A DNA stretch of 64,000 nucleotides, from NCBI GenBank assembly GCA_024698705.1, contig JAILQX010000018.1, forward strand, positions 1 to 64,000, read 5' to 3'. Shown here piece after piece: positions 31,209 to 41,346 of the stretch. Each line of letters begins with the position of its first letter. The stretch's first letter is position 1. The stretch is from Lachnospiraceae bacterium (GTDB lineage: Bacteria; Bacillota; Clostridia; Lachnospirales; Lachnospiraceae). A program made the position numbers and the translations under genes. The notes under the pieces are model-generated. The model was not told the DNA's origin and did no database searches. It saw only the letters and a program-made list of their open reading frames with translations.

Positions 31209-32287
31209 TTTCTGCGGACGGTAAGTTGCGCCATCCATTGTTTCCATATCGCATCAACCGCCCAGTCGTGACTTCTTTCCTTGGCTTTGCTGACAATAGA
31301 ATCTCTGAACTCCCTGTCATCAGCCACCTTGCACATAGCCTTGACCATAGCCTCTTTATCGTCAACCGGAACCAATATCCCGTTCACGTTATTTTCAATA
31401 CACATTCTGCTGCCGCCAACCGGACAATCCGTTGCGATGACCGGAATACCGAGCGCCAGAGCTTCCATAAGGGCATTGGATATGCCTTCCAAACGAGATG
31501 GCGATACAAACATCCCGCCCTTTATCAATTCCGAATAGAGATCATTGGAAAAACCACACATCAATGCTTTGTCATTTAGTCCAAGCCCGTCGATCTGTGC
31601 CTTCAGTTCGTCCTCGAGATCACCCTTTCCGAATATTTTTAATTTATATTCGGGATGAGTCTTTGAAAACTCGGCAAATGAATCGATCAGAAAATCAAAT
31701 GCTTTATAATCCACAAATCTTCCTGCGGAAAGTATCGTGTATTCACGTTCACCGCTCGTATCATATGAAAAAATATCATCCGTCAGAGGATTCATGATAG
31801 TCGTTGCATTGGCTACGGCCTTCGATCCGAAGCATTCCTTGGAATCCTCTGTCTGAAGCACAACTTTGCTTGCCCTGCTGTATAGAAACTCTCTTATAAA
31901 CTTCATTGGCCTGCTTATAGGCTTAAGATTCAGTCTGTTCGGCGGATTTCTTTCAGATACGACAACCGGATTTTCGAGTCCCATTGTCGCAAGCAATGTA
32001 AATAATCCGGCAGATGAGCCCATGGCTATGACTCCGGCGCCGTCAGATTCCTTGATAACCTTTCGCATCGCCGACAGACGTTTAAGCCTTCCGATCAGGC
32101 TGCCGCCTGTAGCCTTTGAGACGCATATCACATTGATACGGTCATCCAGCTTGTATTCCACACGGTCATCCGCGATCATCATGATCGTAACCTTCTGTCC
32201 GAGTGATGCCGCATGATTGGCCAGCACCGATATGACACGTTCCGTGCCTCCGCCAACCATTGAAATTGTAACAAAAATAATGTTCAT
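31205..32287 (-). CDS. GT4 family glycosyltransferase
   Basis: ILSAGRFVDYKAFDFLIDSFAEF..., VSPSRLEGISNALMEALALGIPVIATDCPVGG. Confidence 0.93.
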   Translation of the reverse strand: MNIIFVTISMVGGGTERVISVLANHAASLGQKVTIMMIADDRVEYKLDDRINVICVSKATGGSLIGRLKRLSAMRKVIKESDGAGVIAMGSSAGLFTLLATMGLENPVVVSERNPPNRLNLKPISRPMKFIREFLYSRASKVVLQTEDSKECFGSKAVANATTIMNPLTDDIFSYDTSGEREYTILSAGRFVDYKAFDFLIDSFAEFSKTHPEYKLKIFGKGDLEDELKAQIDGLGLNDKALMCGFSNDLYSELIKGGMFVSPSRLEGISNALMEALALGIPVIATDCPVGGSRMCIENNVNGILVPVDDKEAMVKAMCKVADDREFRDSIVSKAKERSHDWAVDAIWKQWMAQLTVRRK

Positions 32288-32448
32288 ATTGTGTATACCT
32301 TGTTTTTTTATATTTTACCACACAATCAATGAATATTATAAATAAGAACCGATATTTACACAAGTTTCGCATGCCCGCAAACGCAATTTCACGTTGCCTA
32401 TATCTTCAATTTGTGACACAATAGTGATTGTCATAGAAAGGACATATT

Positions 32449-33564
32449 ATGATGAATAACACTCAGATAACCATTCCGCAAAACAGACTGGACAGAGGTT
32501 TTTTTGCCCATCAGAAAGAATACGAAGATAAAGCAATCGAAGTGCTCCGCTCGGGTTGGTACATACTAGGCAGGGAAGTTGAAGAATTTCAGAAGGAATT
32601 TGCTTCATTTGTCGGTGCAAAATATTGTCTTGGTGTAGCCAACGGGCTGGATGCCCTGTGGATCGCCTTCAGAGTGCTTGGTATAGGCAAAGGTGATGAA
32701 GTAATTGTACAGGCCAATACCTATATAGCAAGCGTAATGGGTATTACGATCAACGGGGCAACACCGGTATTTGTTGAACCCGATGAGTATTACAACATAG
32801 ATACTTCAAAGATTGAAAAAAAGATCACCGAACGCACAAAGGCCATTTTGGTGGTACATCTCTATGGTCAGGCTTCCAATATGGCTCCCATCATGCAGAT
32901 AGCAAAGAAACACAACCTTCGCGTGGTTGAAGACTGCGCTCAGTCTCATGGTGCTGTATTTGAAGGAAAGACTACAGGAACATTTGGCGATATAGGATGC
33001 TTTTCATTTTACCCTTCCAAAAATCTGGGGGCTTTCGGCGACGGCGGTGCTATCGTAACCGACGATCCTCAGATAGCAGAGGATGTGCGGGTATTCAGAA
33101 ATTACGGTTCGGAAAAGAGATACTATAATAAGGTTGTGGGAACAAATTCAAGACTTGATGAAATGCAGGCCGGCCTTCTGCGAGTCCGTCTTTCTCATCT
33201 CACCGAATTAACCGGAGAAAGGATCGGAATATGCAATTCCTATCTGGAAAATATGAATAATGATCTGATAACTCTGCCTTCGATAAGAGAGGGCGCAACA
33301 CACATATGGCATCAGTTTGTGGTCAGAACGGAGCACAGAGACGACTTAAAAGACTATCTGGCCTCAAAGGGAATAGGAACGATAATCCACTATCCCATTC
33401 CGCCTCACCTTTCCGAAGCATACAGATATCTCGGATTCAAAAAAGGAGCATTCCCCATTACGGAGAAATATGCTGATTCGGTACTGTCACTGCCATTGTA
33501 TAACGGTATGACCGAAGAAGAGAGGGGAGCCGTCATTGAAGCTGTCAACAGCTTTAAGATCTGA
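32449..33564 (+). CDS. DegT/DnrJ/EryC1/StrS sugar aminotransferase (FdtB/QdtB-like)
   Basis: VGAKYCLGVANGLDALWIAFR, EDCAQSHGA, CFSFYPSKNLGAFGDGGAIVT (PLP lysine present). Confidence 0.92.
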   Translation: MMNNTQITIPQNRLDRGFFAHQKEYEDKAIEVLRSGWYILGREVEEFQKEFASFVGAKYCLGVANGLDALWIAFRVLGIGKGDEVIVQANTYIASVMGITINGATPVFVEPDEYYNIDTSKIEKKITERTKAILVVHLYGQASNMAPIMQIAKKHNLRVVEDCAQSHGAVFEGKTTGTFGDIGCFSFYPSKNLGAFGDGGAIVTDDPQIAEDVRVFRNYGSEKRYYNKVVGTNSRLDEMQAGLLRVRLSHLTELTGERIGICNSYLENMNNDLITLPSIREGATHIWHQFVVRTEHRDDLKDYLASKGIGTIIHYPIPPHLSEAYRYLGFKKGAFPITEKYADSVLSLPLYNGMTEEERGAVIEAVNSFKI

Positions 33565-33567
33565 TAA

Positions 33568-33600
33568 AAAAGGCAATGCATCACAGCATTGCCTTTACTT
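33568..33600. terminator. Bidirectional terminator between convergent genes
   Basis: AAAAAAGGCAATGC...GCATTGCCTTTACTTTTT. Confidence 0.75.
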
Positions 33601-34786
33601 TTTCATATGCCTCATCATATGAATACCTATGAGCTGCCACAGCGGCCCTTCTACCAAGTTCTGAGCTGTTTTCAAGTACAAATCCAAGTCCTTTTGCCAG
33701 ATCATCGCTGTCACAGAACTTTGCCAGATAACCGTTTTCCCTGTGGCTTATCTGATCAAGCATTCCGCCAACGGCAAATGCAACTGCCGGTGTTCCGCAA
33801 GCCATGGATTCACATACCGTATATCCGAACGATTCCTGCAAAGAGGGATTCACAAACACATCTGCTGACCGATAGATATCAGCCAGGGCGGATTCATCCG
33901 CAATAAATCCCTTATATAACACATCATAGGCTTTAAGGACTTCCTTTGCACCTGCATCCGCATTTCCTATGACAACAAGCTGCTTATCACTCATATCCAG
34001 TGCTTTAAGAGCATTCAGGAGATAATCAAAACCTTTATTGCTGTTTTTTGTTCCCGTATCGGCTGCTCCGAAAAGAACGACCTTTTTATCCTGATCTATC
34101 CCCAGTTTTTTCCTGATCGTATTCTTCTCATCCGAGTCCACAGTATGAAATGTTTTTGCATCATATACATTGGGAAGGACGCTTATATTTTTCCCGTTTG
34201 TTATGGAACTCTTCTTTGCTTCCTCAACGATCCAGTTACTTGGGCCGACTATTTCCAGATCGGCCTTGGTGATCCATTTTTTCTTTCGTTCAAAACTGAT
34301 GTGGGCGCTGTTTCCGGCCATCGGACAATCCTTACATTCATTTGCATAATGGCCGCATCTTCTGTCAACATGACAGCCACCCGTAAAGAGCCACATGTCA
34401 TGCATATCAAAGATCACTCTTTTTCCTTCAAGTTTGGAAATCTCATAGATCTGTTTTGGTGAAAGAAATGTACTGACCCAATGAAGAAATATAATATCCG
34501 CTTCCTGTACAAGCGGATTATTTGTAAGATCTGTTCCGAGAACATCCCTTTTGACTTCACCTTTTTTGAACATCAGGTTGATCAGATTTTTGCATTTAGA
34601 AATAAATCTGTCCCACCCGTTGTCAAATGCCTCGACAACATCGGAGTCTGCCTTAGTCTTGGTACGAACAAGTACTTTAGAATCGATCCCATGCTCTGTA
34701 AGCATCTCGTTGAGACGCTTGGCAGCATTGTATGATCCACCTACGTCTATGGTGGATATATGCAGAATCTTTTTATCCTCAGTCAA
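33581..34786 (-). CDS. GT4 family glycosyltransferase
   Basis: ILHISTIDVGGSYNAAKRLNEML..., VNPSLQESFGYTVCESMACGTPAVAF. Confidence 0.93.
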   Translation of the reverse strand: MTEDKKILHISTIDVGGSYNAAKRLNEMLTEHGIDSKVLVRTKTKADSDVVEAFDNGWDRFISKCKNLINLMFKKGEVKRDVLGTDLTNNPLVQEADIIFLHWVSTFLSPKQIYEISKLEGKRVIFDMHDMWLFTGGCHVDRRCGHYANECKDCPMAGNSAHISFERKKKWITKADLEIVGPSNWIVEEAKKSSITNGKNISVLPNVYDAKTFHTVDSDEKNTIRKKLGIDQDKKVVLFGAADTGTKNSNKGFDYLLNALKALDMSDKQLVVIGNADAGAKEVLKAYDVLYKGFIADESALADIYRSADVFVNPSLQESFGYTVCESMACGTPAVAFAVGGMLDQISHRENGYLAKFCDSDDLAKGLGFVLENSSELGRRAAVAAHRYSYDEAYEKVKAML

Positions 34787-35925
34787 CTGTACAGCTCCGT
34801 AAGTTTCTCTATGCTTCTTCTGATATCAAACTCTTCCAACGTTCCGTGCGGCTCTTCCGGCTCTTTGTGTTCCTCTATTGCCTCGATCCAGCCGGCACTT
34901 TCATCCTCTAATCCAACCACACAAACTCTGTCCGAAAGGATCGCGTCCTTTGTGACTTTATCGGATATGACGCACCTGAGTCCCATTGCCTGAGCCTCTA
35001 TAAGCACCACAGGAAATCCTTCCCAACGGGACGGGAGAACAAATACATCCATAATACTCATGAGTTCGGGAACATCGGATCTGTTCTCAAGGAAAATAAC
35101 CTTTTCATCCAGTCCTTTACCCTTCACAAGATCGATCATCTGCTGTTTTTCCACACCTTTGCCTACAAGTAAAAGCACGGAATTCTCATGTTCCTTAAGG
35201 TATTCTTCAAATATACCGATCAGCTTCTCATGATTTTTCTGGTATGTAAAGCTTCCAACATGTCCTATGACTTTGGTGTCTTCCTCAATACCCAATTCAT
35301 TTTGTATACTCTTGCTGTCATACTTACTGCGATCAAAACGTTCAAGATTGATACCGTTATTGATCGTGATAACATTATCCGTATCGAAAAGCCTGCGGAC
35401 CTCGTCCTCCATTTGCTTGTGAAGTGTGATCACAGTAAGCCCGTATTTATCGATCAATCTCTTTGCTTCTTTATACTCGAAGCCTTTTTTCCCGCTTCCC
35501 GAAGCATCAAAATACTTTCCCGGTTCATTATGAAGCGTGTAAAATAACTTAATCTTTTTAAGCACATCAGAAGGCAATGCTTTTAGGTATCGTCCGAATC
35601 TCAGATGAACATGTATCACATCAACATTCTCTTCCATGATGAGTTTTCGAAATTCGGTATACTTTCTTACCCTTCTGACAACTTTATAGAAAATACTTTT
35701 TTCAGCTTTGTCCCTATATATCTCACCAAGGTATACAACTCTGACGCCCGCCTCCTTAAGCAGTCTTTCATTGGCAGAACCGAGTTTCTCACACCATGAC
35801 ACAATGATCATATCGACCTGATTCCTGTCTTCAAGCATCGCATAATCCTTGACAAGCGTCTCGGCACCACCGTCAGCCATTGACGTTATAAGTTGTACAA
35901 CCTTTTTCTTTTTGTTCATTTGCAA
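34783..35925 (-). CDS. GT4 family glycosyltransferase
   Basis: VVQLITSMADGGAETLVKDYAML..., VLPSRWEGFPVVLIEAQAMGLRCVIS. Confidence 0.93.
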   Translation of the reverse strand: MQMNKKKKVVQLITSMADGGAETLVKDYAMLEDRNQVDMIIVSWCEKLGSANERLLKEAGVRVVYLGEIYRDKAEKSIFYKVVRRVRKYTEFRKLIMEENVDVIHVHLRFGRYLKALPSDVLKKIKLFYTLHNEPGKYFDASGSGKKGFEYKEAKRLIDKYGLTVITLHKQMEDEVRRLFDTDNVITINNGINLERFDRSKYDSKSIQNELGIEEDTKVIGHVGSFTYQKNHEKLIGIFEEYLKEHENSVLLLVGKGVEKQQMIDLVKGKGLDEKVIFLENRSDVPELMSIMDVFVLPSRWEGFPVVLIEAQAMGLRCVISDKVTKDAILSDRVCVVGLEDESAGWIEAIEEHKEPEEPHGTLEEFDIRRSIEKLTELYS

Positions 35926-35930
35926 TTATC

Positions 35931-37268
35931 CTATGCAAAATACTCTCTTATCGTAGCTGCCATATAATCGATCATGGCATCAGTCATTCCCGGGTATACA
36001 CCGATCCAGAAAGTATCGTTCATGATCCTGTCGGTATTTTCAAGCGAACCAACAACTCTGTAGCCTTCACCCGTACTGCGCATCTGATCAAAGCATGGAT
36101 GCTTGATGAGGTTTCCGGAGAAGAGCATACGTGTCTGAACACCCTTACCTTCAAGGAACTGAACAAGACCATTTCTGCTTACACCCTCTTTAACCGTGAT
36201 CAGGAAACCGAACCAGCTCGGTCTTGAATTCTCACATGCCTCAGGAAGGATAAGTTTGTCCTCAAGCCCTGCCAACCCGGATTTCAATCTGTCGAAATTA
36301 TAACGTCTCTTCTCAACAAATGAAGGGAACTTTTCAAGCTGGGCGCAACCGATCGCAGCCTGCATATCCGTAGCCTTAAGGTTATATCCAAAATGCGAAT
36401 AAACATACTTATGATCATATCCTGCCGGCAATTCACCATACTGTCCGTCATATCTGTGACCGCAGAAATTATCCCTTCCCGAAGGGCATATACAGTCTCT
36501 TCCCCAGTCTCTGAAGGATCTTATACATCTGTTAAGAAGCGGATCGTTTGTATAGACCGCTCCGCCTTCTCCCATCGTCATATGATGAGGCGGATAGAAG
36601 CTTGACGTTCCTATATCTCCGACCGTACCTGTAAAATACTCTTTGCCGTCCAATGTATATCTTGAACCAAGAGCATCACAGTTATCTTCTATGAGCCACA
36701 GGTTGTATTTATCGCAAAACGCCCTTACTGCCTTAAGATCAAACGGATTGCCCAGCGTATGCGCCATCATGACCGCCTTTGTTTTGTCTGAAACGGCCTT
36801 CTCAAGTTCATTGACATCAACATTGTACTGACCTATAGTTACATCAACAAATACCGGAACTGCCCCATACTGGATGATCGGCGTTACCGTTGTAGGGAAG
36901 CCCGCAGCCACCGTTATGACCTCATCACCGCGCTTTATCTGTCTTTCCTTAAGAAGCGGCGATGTAAGTGCCATAAATGCATTCAGATTTGCTGAAGAAC
37001 CCGAATTGACCAGCGAAACGAATTTAACCCCGAGATATTCTCCGAGTTTCTTTTCGAATTCCACCGTATATCTCCCGCTTGTAAGCCAGAACTCCAATGC
37101 ACTGTCCACAAGATTTGTCATTTCGGCTCTGTCATAGACACGTGAAGCGTATGTGATCCTGTCACCGGGTTCAAAATCCTTCTTTTTATTGTGATACTTG
37201 TCACAGTACTCTCCGACAAGTTCAAGGATCTGCTCCTTTGCCTGTTCTTCTGTCATTTGTTCAAACAT
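35931..37268 (-). CDS. rfbH: CDP-4-keto-6-deoxyglucose 3-dehydrase (E1/RfbH, lipopolysaccharide biosynthesis protein RfbH)
   Basis: EDNCDALGSRY, SSFYPPHHMTMGEGGAV (His in place of PLP Lys), DCICPSGRDNFC cysteine motif. Confidence 0.94.
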   Translation of the reverse strand: MFEQMTEEQAKEQILELVGEYCDKYHNKKKDFEPGDRITYASRVYDRAEMTNLVDSALEFWLTSGRYTVEFEKKLGEYLGVKFVSLVNSGSSANLNAFMALTSPLLKERQIKRGDEVITVAAGFPTTVTPIIQYGAVPVFVDVTIGQYNVDVNELEKAVSDKTKAVMMAHTLGNPFDLKAVRAFCDKYNLWLIEDNCDALGSRYTLDGKEYFTGTVGDIGTSSFYPPHHMTMGEGGAVYTNDPLLNRCIRSFRDWGRDCICPSGRDNFCGHRYDGQYGELPAGYDHKYVYSHFGYNLKATDMQAAIGCAQLEKFPSFVEKRRYNFDRLKSGLAGLEDKLILPEACENSRPSWFGFLITVKEGVSRNGLVQFLEGKGVQTRMLFSGNLIKHPCFDQMRSTGEGYRVVGSLENTDRIMNDTFWIGVYPGMTDAMIDYMAATIREYFA

Positions 37269-37280
37269 TTCGTGTACTCC

Positions 37281-37706
37281 TTAATCATCCTGATTTACCA
37301 TCTGAAGATAAGTATTGTAATCCCTTATATACTCCGTGGCATCATAGTGTTCACTGGCCAATACCAACAAAACCGAATCGCTTGAGAAATCATACATATC
37401 TTTCCAAAGCATTGTATCTATATACAGCCCCATCTTAGGCTTATTGAGTTCCACTATCCTGGTTTCATGTCCGTTATCCAGTTTAACTTTACTTGTCCCA
37501 CTGACATTTATAAGAATGAATTTCGTATACTTATTGGCATGCTGCCCTCTGACAACCTCAGAATCGGAACCGTATATATAAAATATTCTGTTTATCTTAA
37601 AAGGAACAAGCTCGCTTTCTCCCTCGGCAACAACCAGGTTTCCCCTTTCGTCACCCAGCTCATCAAACTCTATGAGCTTGTACATATCATCAATATTTCT
37701 GTTCAT
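37281..37706 (-). CDS. FdtA/QdtA-like cupin sugar 3,4-ketoisomerase
   Basis: FDELGDERGNLVVAEGESELVPFKINRIFYIYG...VRGQHANKYTKFILINVSGTSKV. Confidence 0.9.
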   Translation of the reverse strand: MNRNIDDMYKLIEFDELGDERGNLVVAEGESELVPFKINRIFYIYGSDSEVVRGQHANKYTKFILINVSGTSKVKLDNGHETRIVELNKPKMGLYIDTMLWKDMYDFSSDSVLLVLASEHYDATEYIRDYNTYLQMVNQDD

Positions 37707-37709
37707 TTA

Positions 37710-38654
37710 TCATTCATTCCCTTTATCGGTTTCATCTATCACTTCTTCGATCAAAAACGGCGGTCTGTTACTGCTGGCATCAAGTGCTCTCCAGACATAT
37801 TCCCCCAGCATTCCAAGCATCAGCATCATGATTCCGGTAGCAAAAAGCATAACTGTCATAAGTGAGGCCCATCCGACGGTTCTTACACCGGTCGTGACAA
37901 TCTCAACTATACACATGATAATACCGATCACTGATGCTATAAAGAATATGACCCCCATCACAGACATGAGTCTCACCGGGAAATAAGAGAAGCTCATGAC
38001 CGAATCAATGATCAGTTTTATCCTTTTAGCCATAGTCCAGCGGCCCTTGCCTTTTTCCCTGGCTTTACGACTGAAATAAATCTTCTCGGATTTAAAACCA
38101 ACCCACAGAACCTGCAAAGTAAGCGCAGAATTCTTCTCATCAAGCATCTTAAGAACTTCTATTACCTTACGGTCCAAGAGATAACAGTCAAATCCCCCTT
38201 CCGGCATATTGGGATTGACGATCTTTCTCATGAGCTTATAGTACAATTTCGCACAGAACTGATAAAGTTTGCCTTCCTCCCTGTCTTTTCTGACAGCCAG
38301 CACAACCTTATTGCCGTTCTCCCAGCTCTCATACATCCTGAGGATCAGTTCGGATTCTTCCTGCATATCTGCCTGCTTGGTAACCGCACAATCTCCTGTA
38401 CAGACATTTAAACCCGCAAGTATGGCAGCATGTTCTCCGAAATTTCTCGAAAGATGAACACATTTGACGTGTCCCGGATCCAGCTTCTGTATGTCCTGCA
38501 TTATCTGCCGGGAACTGTCTCCCGACCCGTCATCAACCATGACGATCTCATAATCCTCCAGTTTAGGCAAAACCTTTCCCTTCAGATCATTATACAGATC
38601 CATCAATGTATCTTCACTATAATAAACCGGTATGATAATCGATAATTTATTCAT
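37710..38654 (-). CDS. GT2 polyprenyl-phosphate glycosyltransferase (GtrB-like)
   Basis: LSIIIPVYYSEDTLMDLYNDL...VDDGSGDSSRQIM; two C-terminal TM helices. Confidence 0.92.
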   Translation of the reverse strand: MNKLSIIIPVYYSEDTLMDLYNDLKGKVLPKLEDYEIVMVDDGSGDSSRQIMQDIQKLDPGHVKCVHLSRNFGEHAAILAGLNVCTGDCAVTKQADMQEESELILRMYESWENGNKVVLAVRKDREEGKLYQFCAKLYYKLMRKIVNPNMPEGGFDCYLLDRKVIEVLKMLDEKNSALTLQVLWVGFKSEKIYFSRKAREKGKGRWTMAKRIKLIIDSVMSFSYFPVRLMSVMGVIFFIASVIGIIMCIVEIVTTGVRTVGWASLMTVMLFATGIMMLMLGMLGEYVWRALDASSNRPPFLIEEVIDETDKGNE

Positions 38655-40112
38655 TTACTGATCCACTCTTTCCAATCGGATGGAATTATATCCATAATAA
38701 ATTGATGCTGCTGTATTTACCCATTTTGTAGGATCTTCCTCAAACATACATCTGTCGATCATACATTCCTTATCCAGGTATTCTCCATCAACATATATTA
38801 CCACATCTCCGCCTTTTGCATCTTCCACCTGATGCAGAACGTCTCTCCAATAATCAGAGTAATCTTTTACCTCACCGCTTAACAGTCCTTTCCAGCACTG
38901 AAGAGAAGGTATTTCTGAAATCTCTACCTTGTCTATGGCAACGGTCGTGATCATAAATACTATAAATATCGTACAAAGCATAATATGAGTGCCGGACAGC
39001 CTTACATCTGTTCCCAGCAGCCAATTTACCAAACTGCATAAGAACAGCACACTCCACATAACTATCAGAATATCCATTATCTCATAGCCTCTTGAAGCCA
39101 TGTCCGCTTCCCCGTAGCCATAACAGACAGGGAATGATGAGCCTACTATGCAAGCAGCTCCGGCCAGAAATACTATTACAGGGTTCAATGCTTTACTGTT
39201 CTTTTTGCTCTTGATAACAAAGAACATCGCCAAAAAGAATACCAACAGGACATACGGCAGATATGTTTCGGTACACAGCCTCTTTATCTCATTGTATACA
39301 CATACAACTGTGTAAATCACTCCCTTTACCAACGGTATGGATTCGTAATTTCCCTTGCGTACTTTGTGGCCGGGAGCACATACATTTACTAACGTCGAAA
39401 TAAATATCGCTCCAAACAATATTGCCGCTTTGATCCATTCTCTTTTTGTATAGATAACCCATACCAGGAACAGGAGAATCACGAAACATAGTATGGCTGA
39501 TACATGCAAAGTACCGCCTGCACCGATCATCTCAAAAAGGCACGCCACTGCCATCAGCGATATGGTTTTCCATTTTTTCTCAGGCTTATGATCTATGAGC
39601 TTCCATGTAATAAACATACCAAAAAGCCCAAGCATAAACTGAATGGTATAGTACATATAGCCTGTAAACCAGCCGAGAGTCTCACGCATGAATCTGCAGT
39701 TCATGCACATTATAAGAACTATAACAGACACAAGCTGCCTGTTACGTTTTTCGATATCAAAGAACGACAGACAACGATAGATAATATAAGGCCATCCGAC
39801 TATAAACCCTGCAAATGTCAGTATGTTCATGATATATATCGTGTAATCTGTATTACCGATCACAAGTGGGTTAAACAGGGTGTACAGAAAAATTCCCGAA
39901 TAATTGCCTTCCCACACCATATAATTATGTGCCACACTTTTACATACCGCAGAGAACGAATATCCTCCTTCAACAGCAATGGCATATGCTGCCGCAAACT
40001 CATCATTTCGAGGTAGTGTATAGAATATTACTCCCATATATGGAAGTATCGCACCTGTAAAGAGCAATATGATCACCAATATGTATAAACGGTTTCTAGT
40101 TTTATCAGTCAT
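38655..40112 (-). CDS. Polytopic membrane protein (DUF6056-like)
   Basis: 11+ hydrophobic segments, FYTLPRNDEFAAAYA...ETLGWFTGYMYYTIQ. Confidence 0.6.
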   Translation of the reverse strand: MTDKTRNRLYILVIILLFTGAILPYMGVIFYTLPRNDEFAAAYAIAVEGGYSFSAVCKSVAHNYMVWEGNYSGIFLYTLFNPLVIGNTDYTIYIMNILTFAGFIVGWPYIIYRCLSFFDIEKRNRQLVSVIVLIMCMNCRFMRETLGWFTGYMYYTIQFMLGLFGMFITWKLIDHKPEKKWKTISLMAVACLFEMIGAGGTLHVSAILCFVILLFLVWVIYTKREWIKAAILFGAIFISTLVNVCAPGHKVRKGNYESIPLVKGVIYTVVCVYNEIKRLCTETYLPYVLLVFFLAMFFVIKSKKNSKALNPVIVFLAGAACIVGSSFPVCYGYGEADMASRGYEIMDILIVMWSVLFLCSLVNWLLGTDVRLSGTHIMLCTIFIVFMITTVAIDKVEISEIPSLQCWKGLLSGEVKDYSDYWRDVLHQVEDAKGGDVVIYVDGEYLDKECMIDRCMFEEDPTKWVNTAASIYYGYNSIRLERVDQ

Positions 40113-40137
40113 GTGTAACGGTTCTCCAATTCACATT

Positions 40138-41346
40138 CTAATTAGTCGCACCATTTTTTGCCTGCCTTACGCGATTCCACAGTAAATCTGCGATCAAAAT
40201 AATGATCAGCGCATACAAGCAGAAATAATTGGTTATAAAGGTAGCCGTAGGTATATTTATCCTTATAATGGGATATGCCGTAAATATCAAAGCTATCAGA
40301 CACATATACGCGTAATCGCTTTTACAGGGTGTTTGTTTATCCTTTATAAAACTCAAAAGAGGAACAAACAGATATATAAGTGTATACGGATAAGATCTGT
40401 TAACGTATATCACCATTAAACTATACAACAGAAACTCTGTTTTCCAGTTCTTTTTACATACAAAAAACAGAATGCCAACCACTATCAGATATATATTGGC
40501 AACTATATTTCCCAACACATATCCTTTTCTCAGCTCCATTCCGAGCAATGACCCGACTTCTATGCATACTCCTATGATCGTTTCGGGCCTGGGTTCCATA
40601 TATCCGCCGGCAAAAGTTATGCTTGTTGCGTCCAGATATTCCCTGAAAGCATCAATTCCACCCAGAAAACAATATGGTAAAAAGAATAAAACAATTCCGT
40701 ATATAAGCAATCTTACTGCTTCTTTGTATCTTTTTTCTTTTAGATACAGCAAGCCAACCACCGCCGGGGTAAGTTTAAAAGATGCAGCTATAGCTATTAT
40801 GATAAGCGCAAGTTCTTTTTTTACCTTACTGTCCGAATCACGCCATGCCATGGCTATCAAGAGCATAACAAAGGTATACAGTACAGCATTTTGCTGCTCA
40901 ACAGCCGCAAACGCAAAAGGCTCGGAAACCAGCAATATAAATATTATCACATATCTGATACGATCCGATCTATCTGTCAAAAGCTTATTGACACTGTAAG
41001 TGATCATCAGTATGCACAGTGTAAGAATGATCATAACAAACAGATAACGCCAATGATCCACTCCGCTGTATGGTATTGTACTTGGAGTTATCCTTACCAG
41101 GCATCTGTAAAAAAGATATGGTAACCCCGGATAAACTACGCCATAATTCCATGCATAAAACGACACAGAAGCATTGGTAAAATATGTATCAAAATCCGCC
41201 AGCAAATTGCTTCTGCCTGACCATATGATCTCTTTTAAGAATTGTCCGTCACTGATAAACAATGCGATAAACACAGCAAAGATATTGACCAATGCAACCA
41301 ATATAAAAATTTTATATGATTCAAAATCTGTTTGTTTTATCTTCAT
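40138..41346 (-). CDS. GT87-like polytopic membrane glycosyltransferase
   Basis: 402 aa, many TM, FDTYFTNASVSFYAWNYGVVYPGLPYLFYR. Confidence 0.55.
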   Translation of the reverse strand: MKIKQTDFESYKIFILVALVNIFAVFIALFISDGQFLKEIIWSGRSNLLADFDTYFTNASVSFYAWNYGVVYPGLPYLFYRCLVRITPSTIPYSGVDHWRYLFVMIILTLCILMITYSVNKLLTDRSDRIRYVIIFILLVSEPFAFAAVEQQNAVLYTFVMLLIAMAWRDSDSKVKKELALIIIAIAASFKLTPAVVGLLYLKEKRYKEAVRLLIYGIVLFFLPYCFLGGIDAFREYLDATSITFAGGYMEPRPETIIGVCIEVGSLLGMELRKGYVLGNIVANIYLIVVGILFFVCKKNWKTEFLLYSLMVIYVNRSYPYTLIYLFVPLLSFIKDKQTPCKSDYAYMCLIALIFTAYPIIRINIPTATFITNYFCLYALIIILIADLLWNRVRQAKNGATN

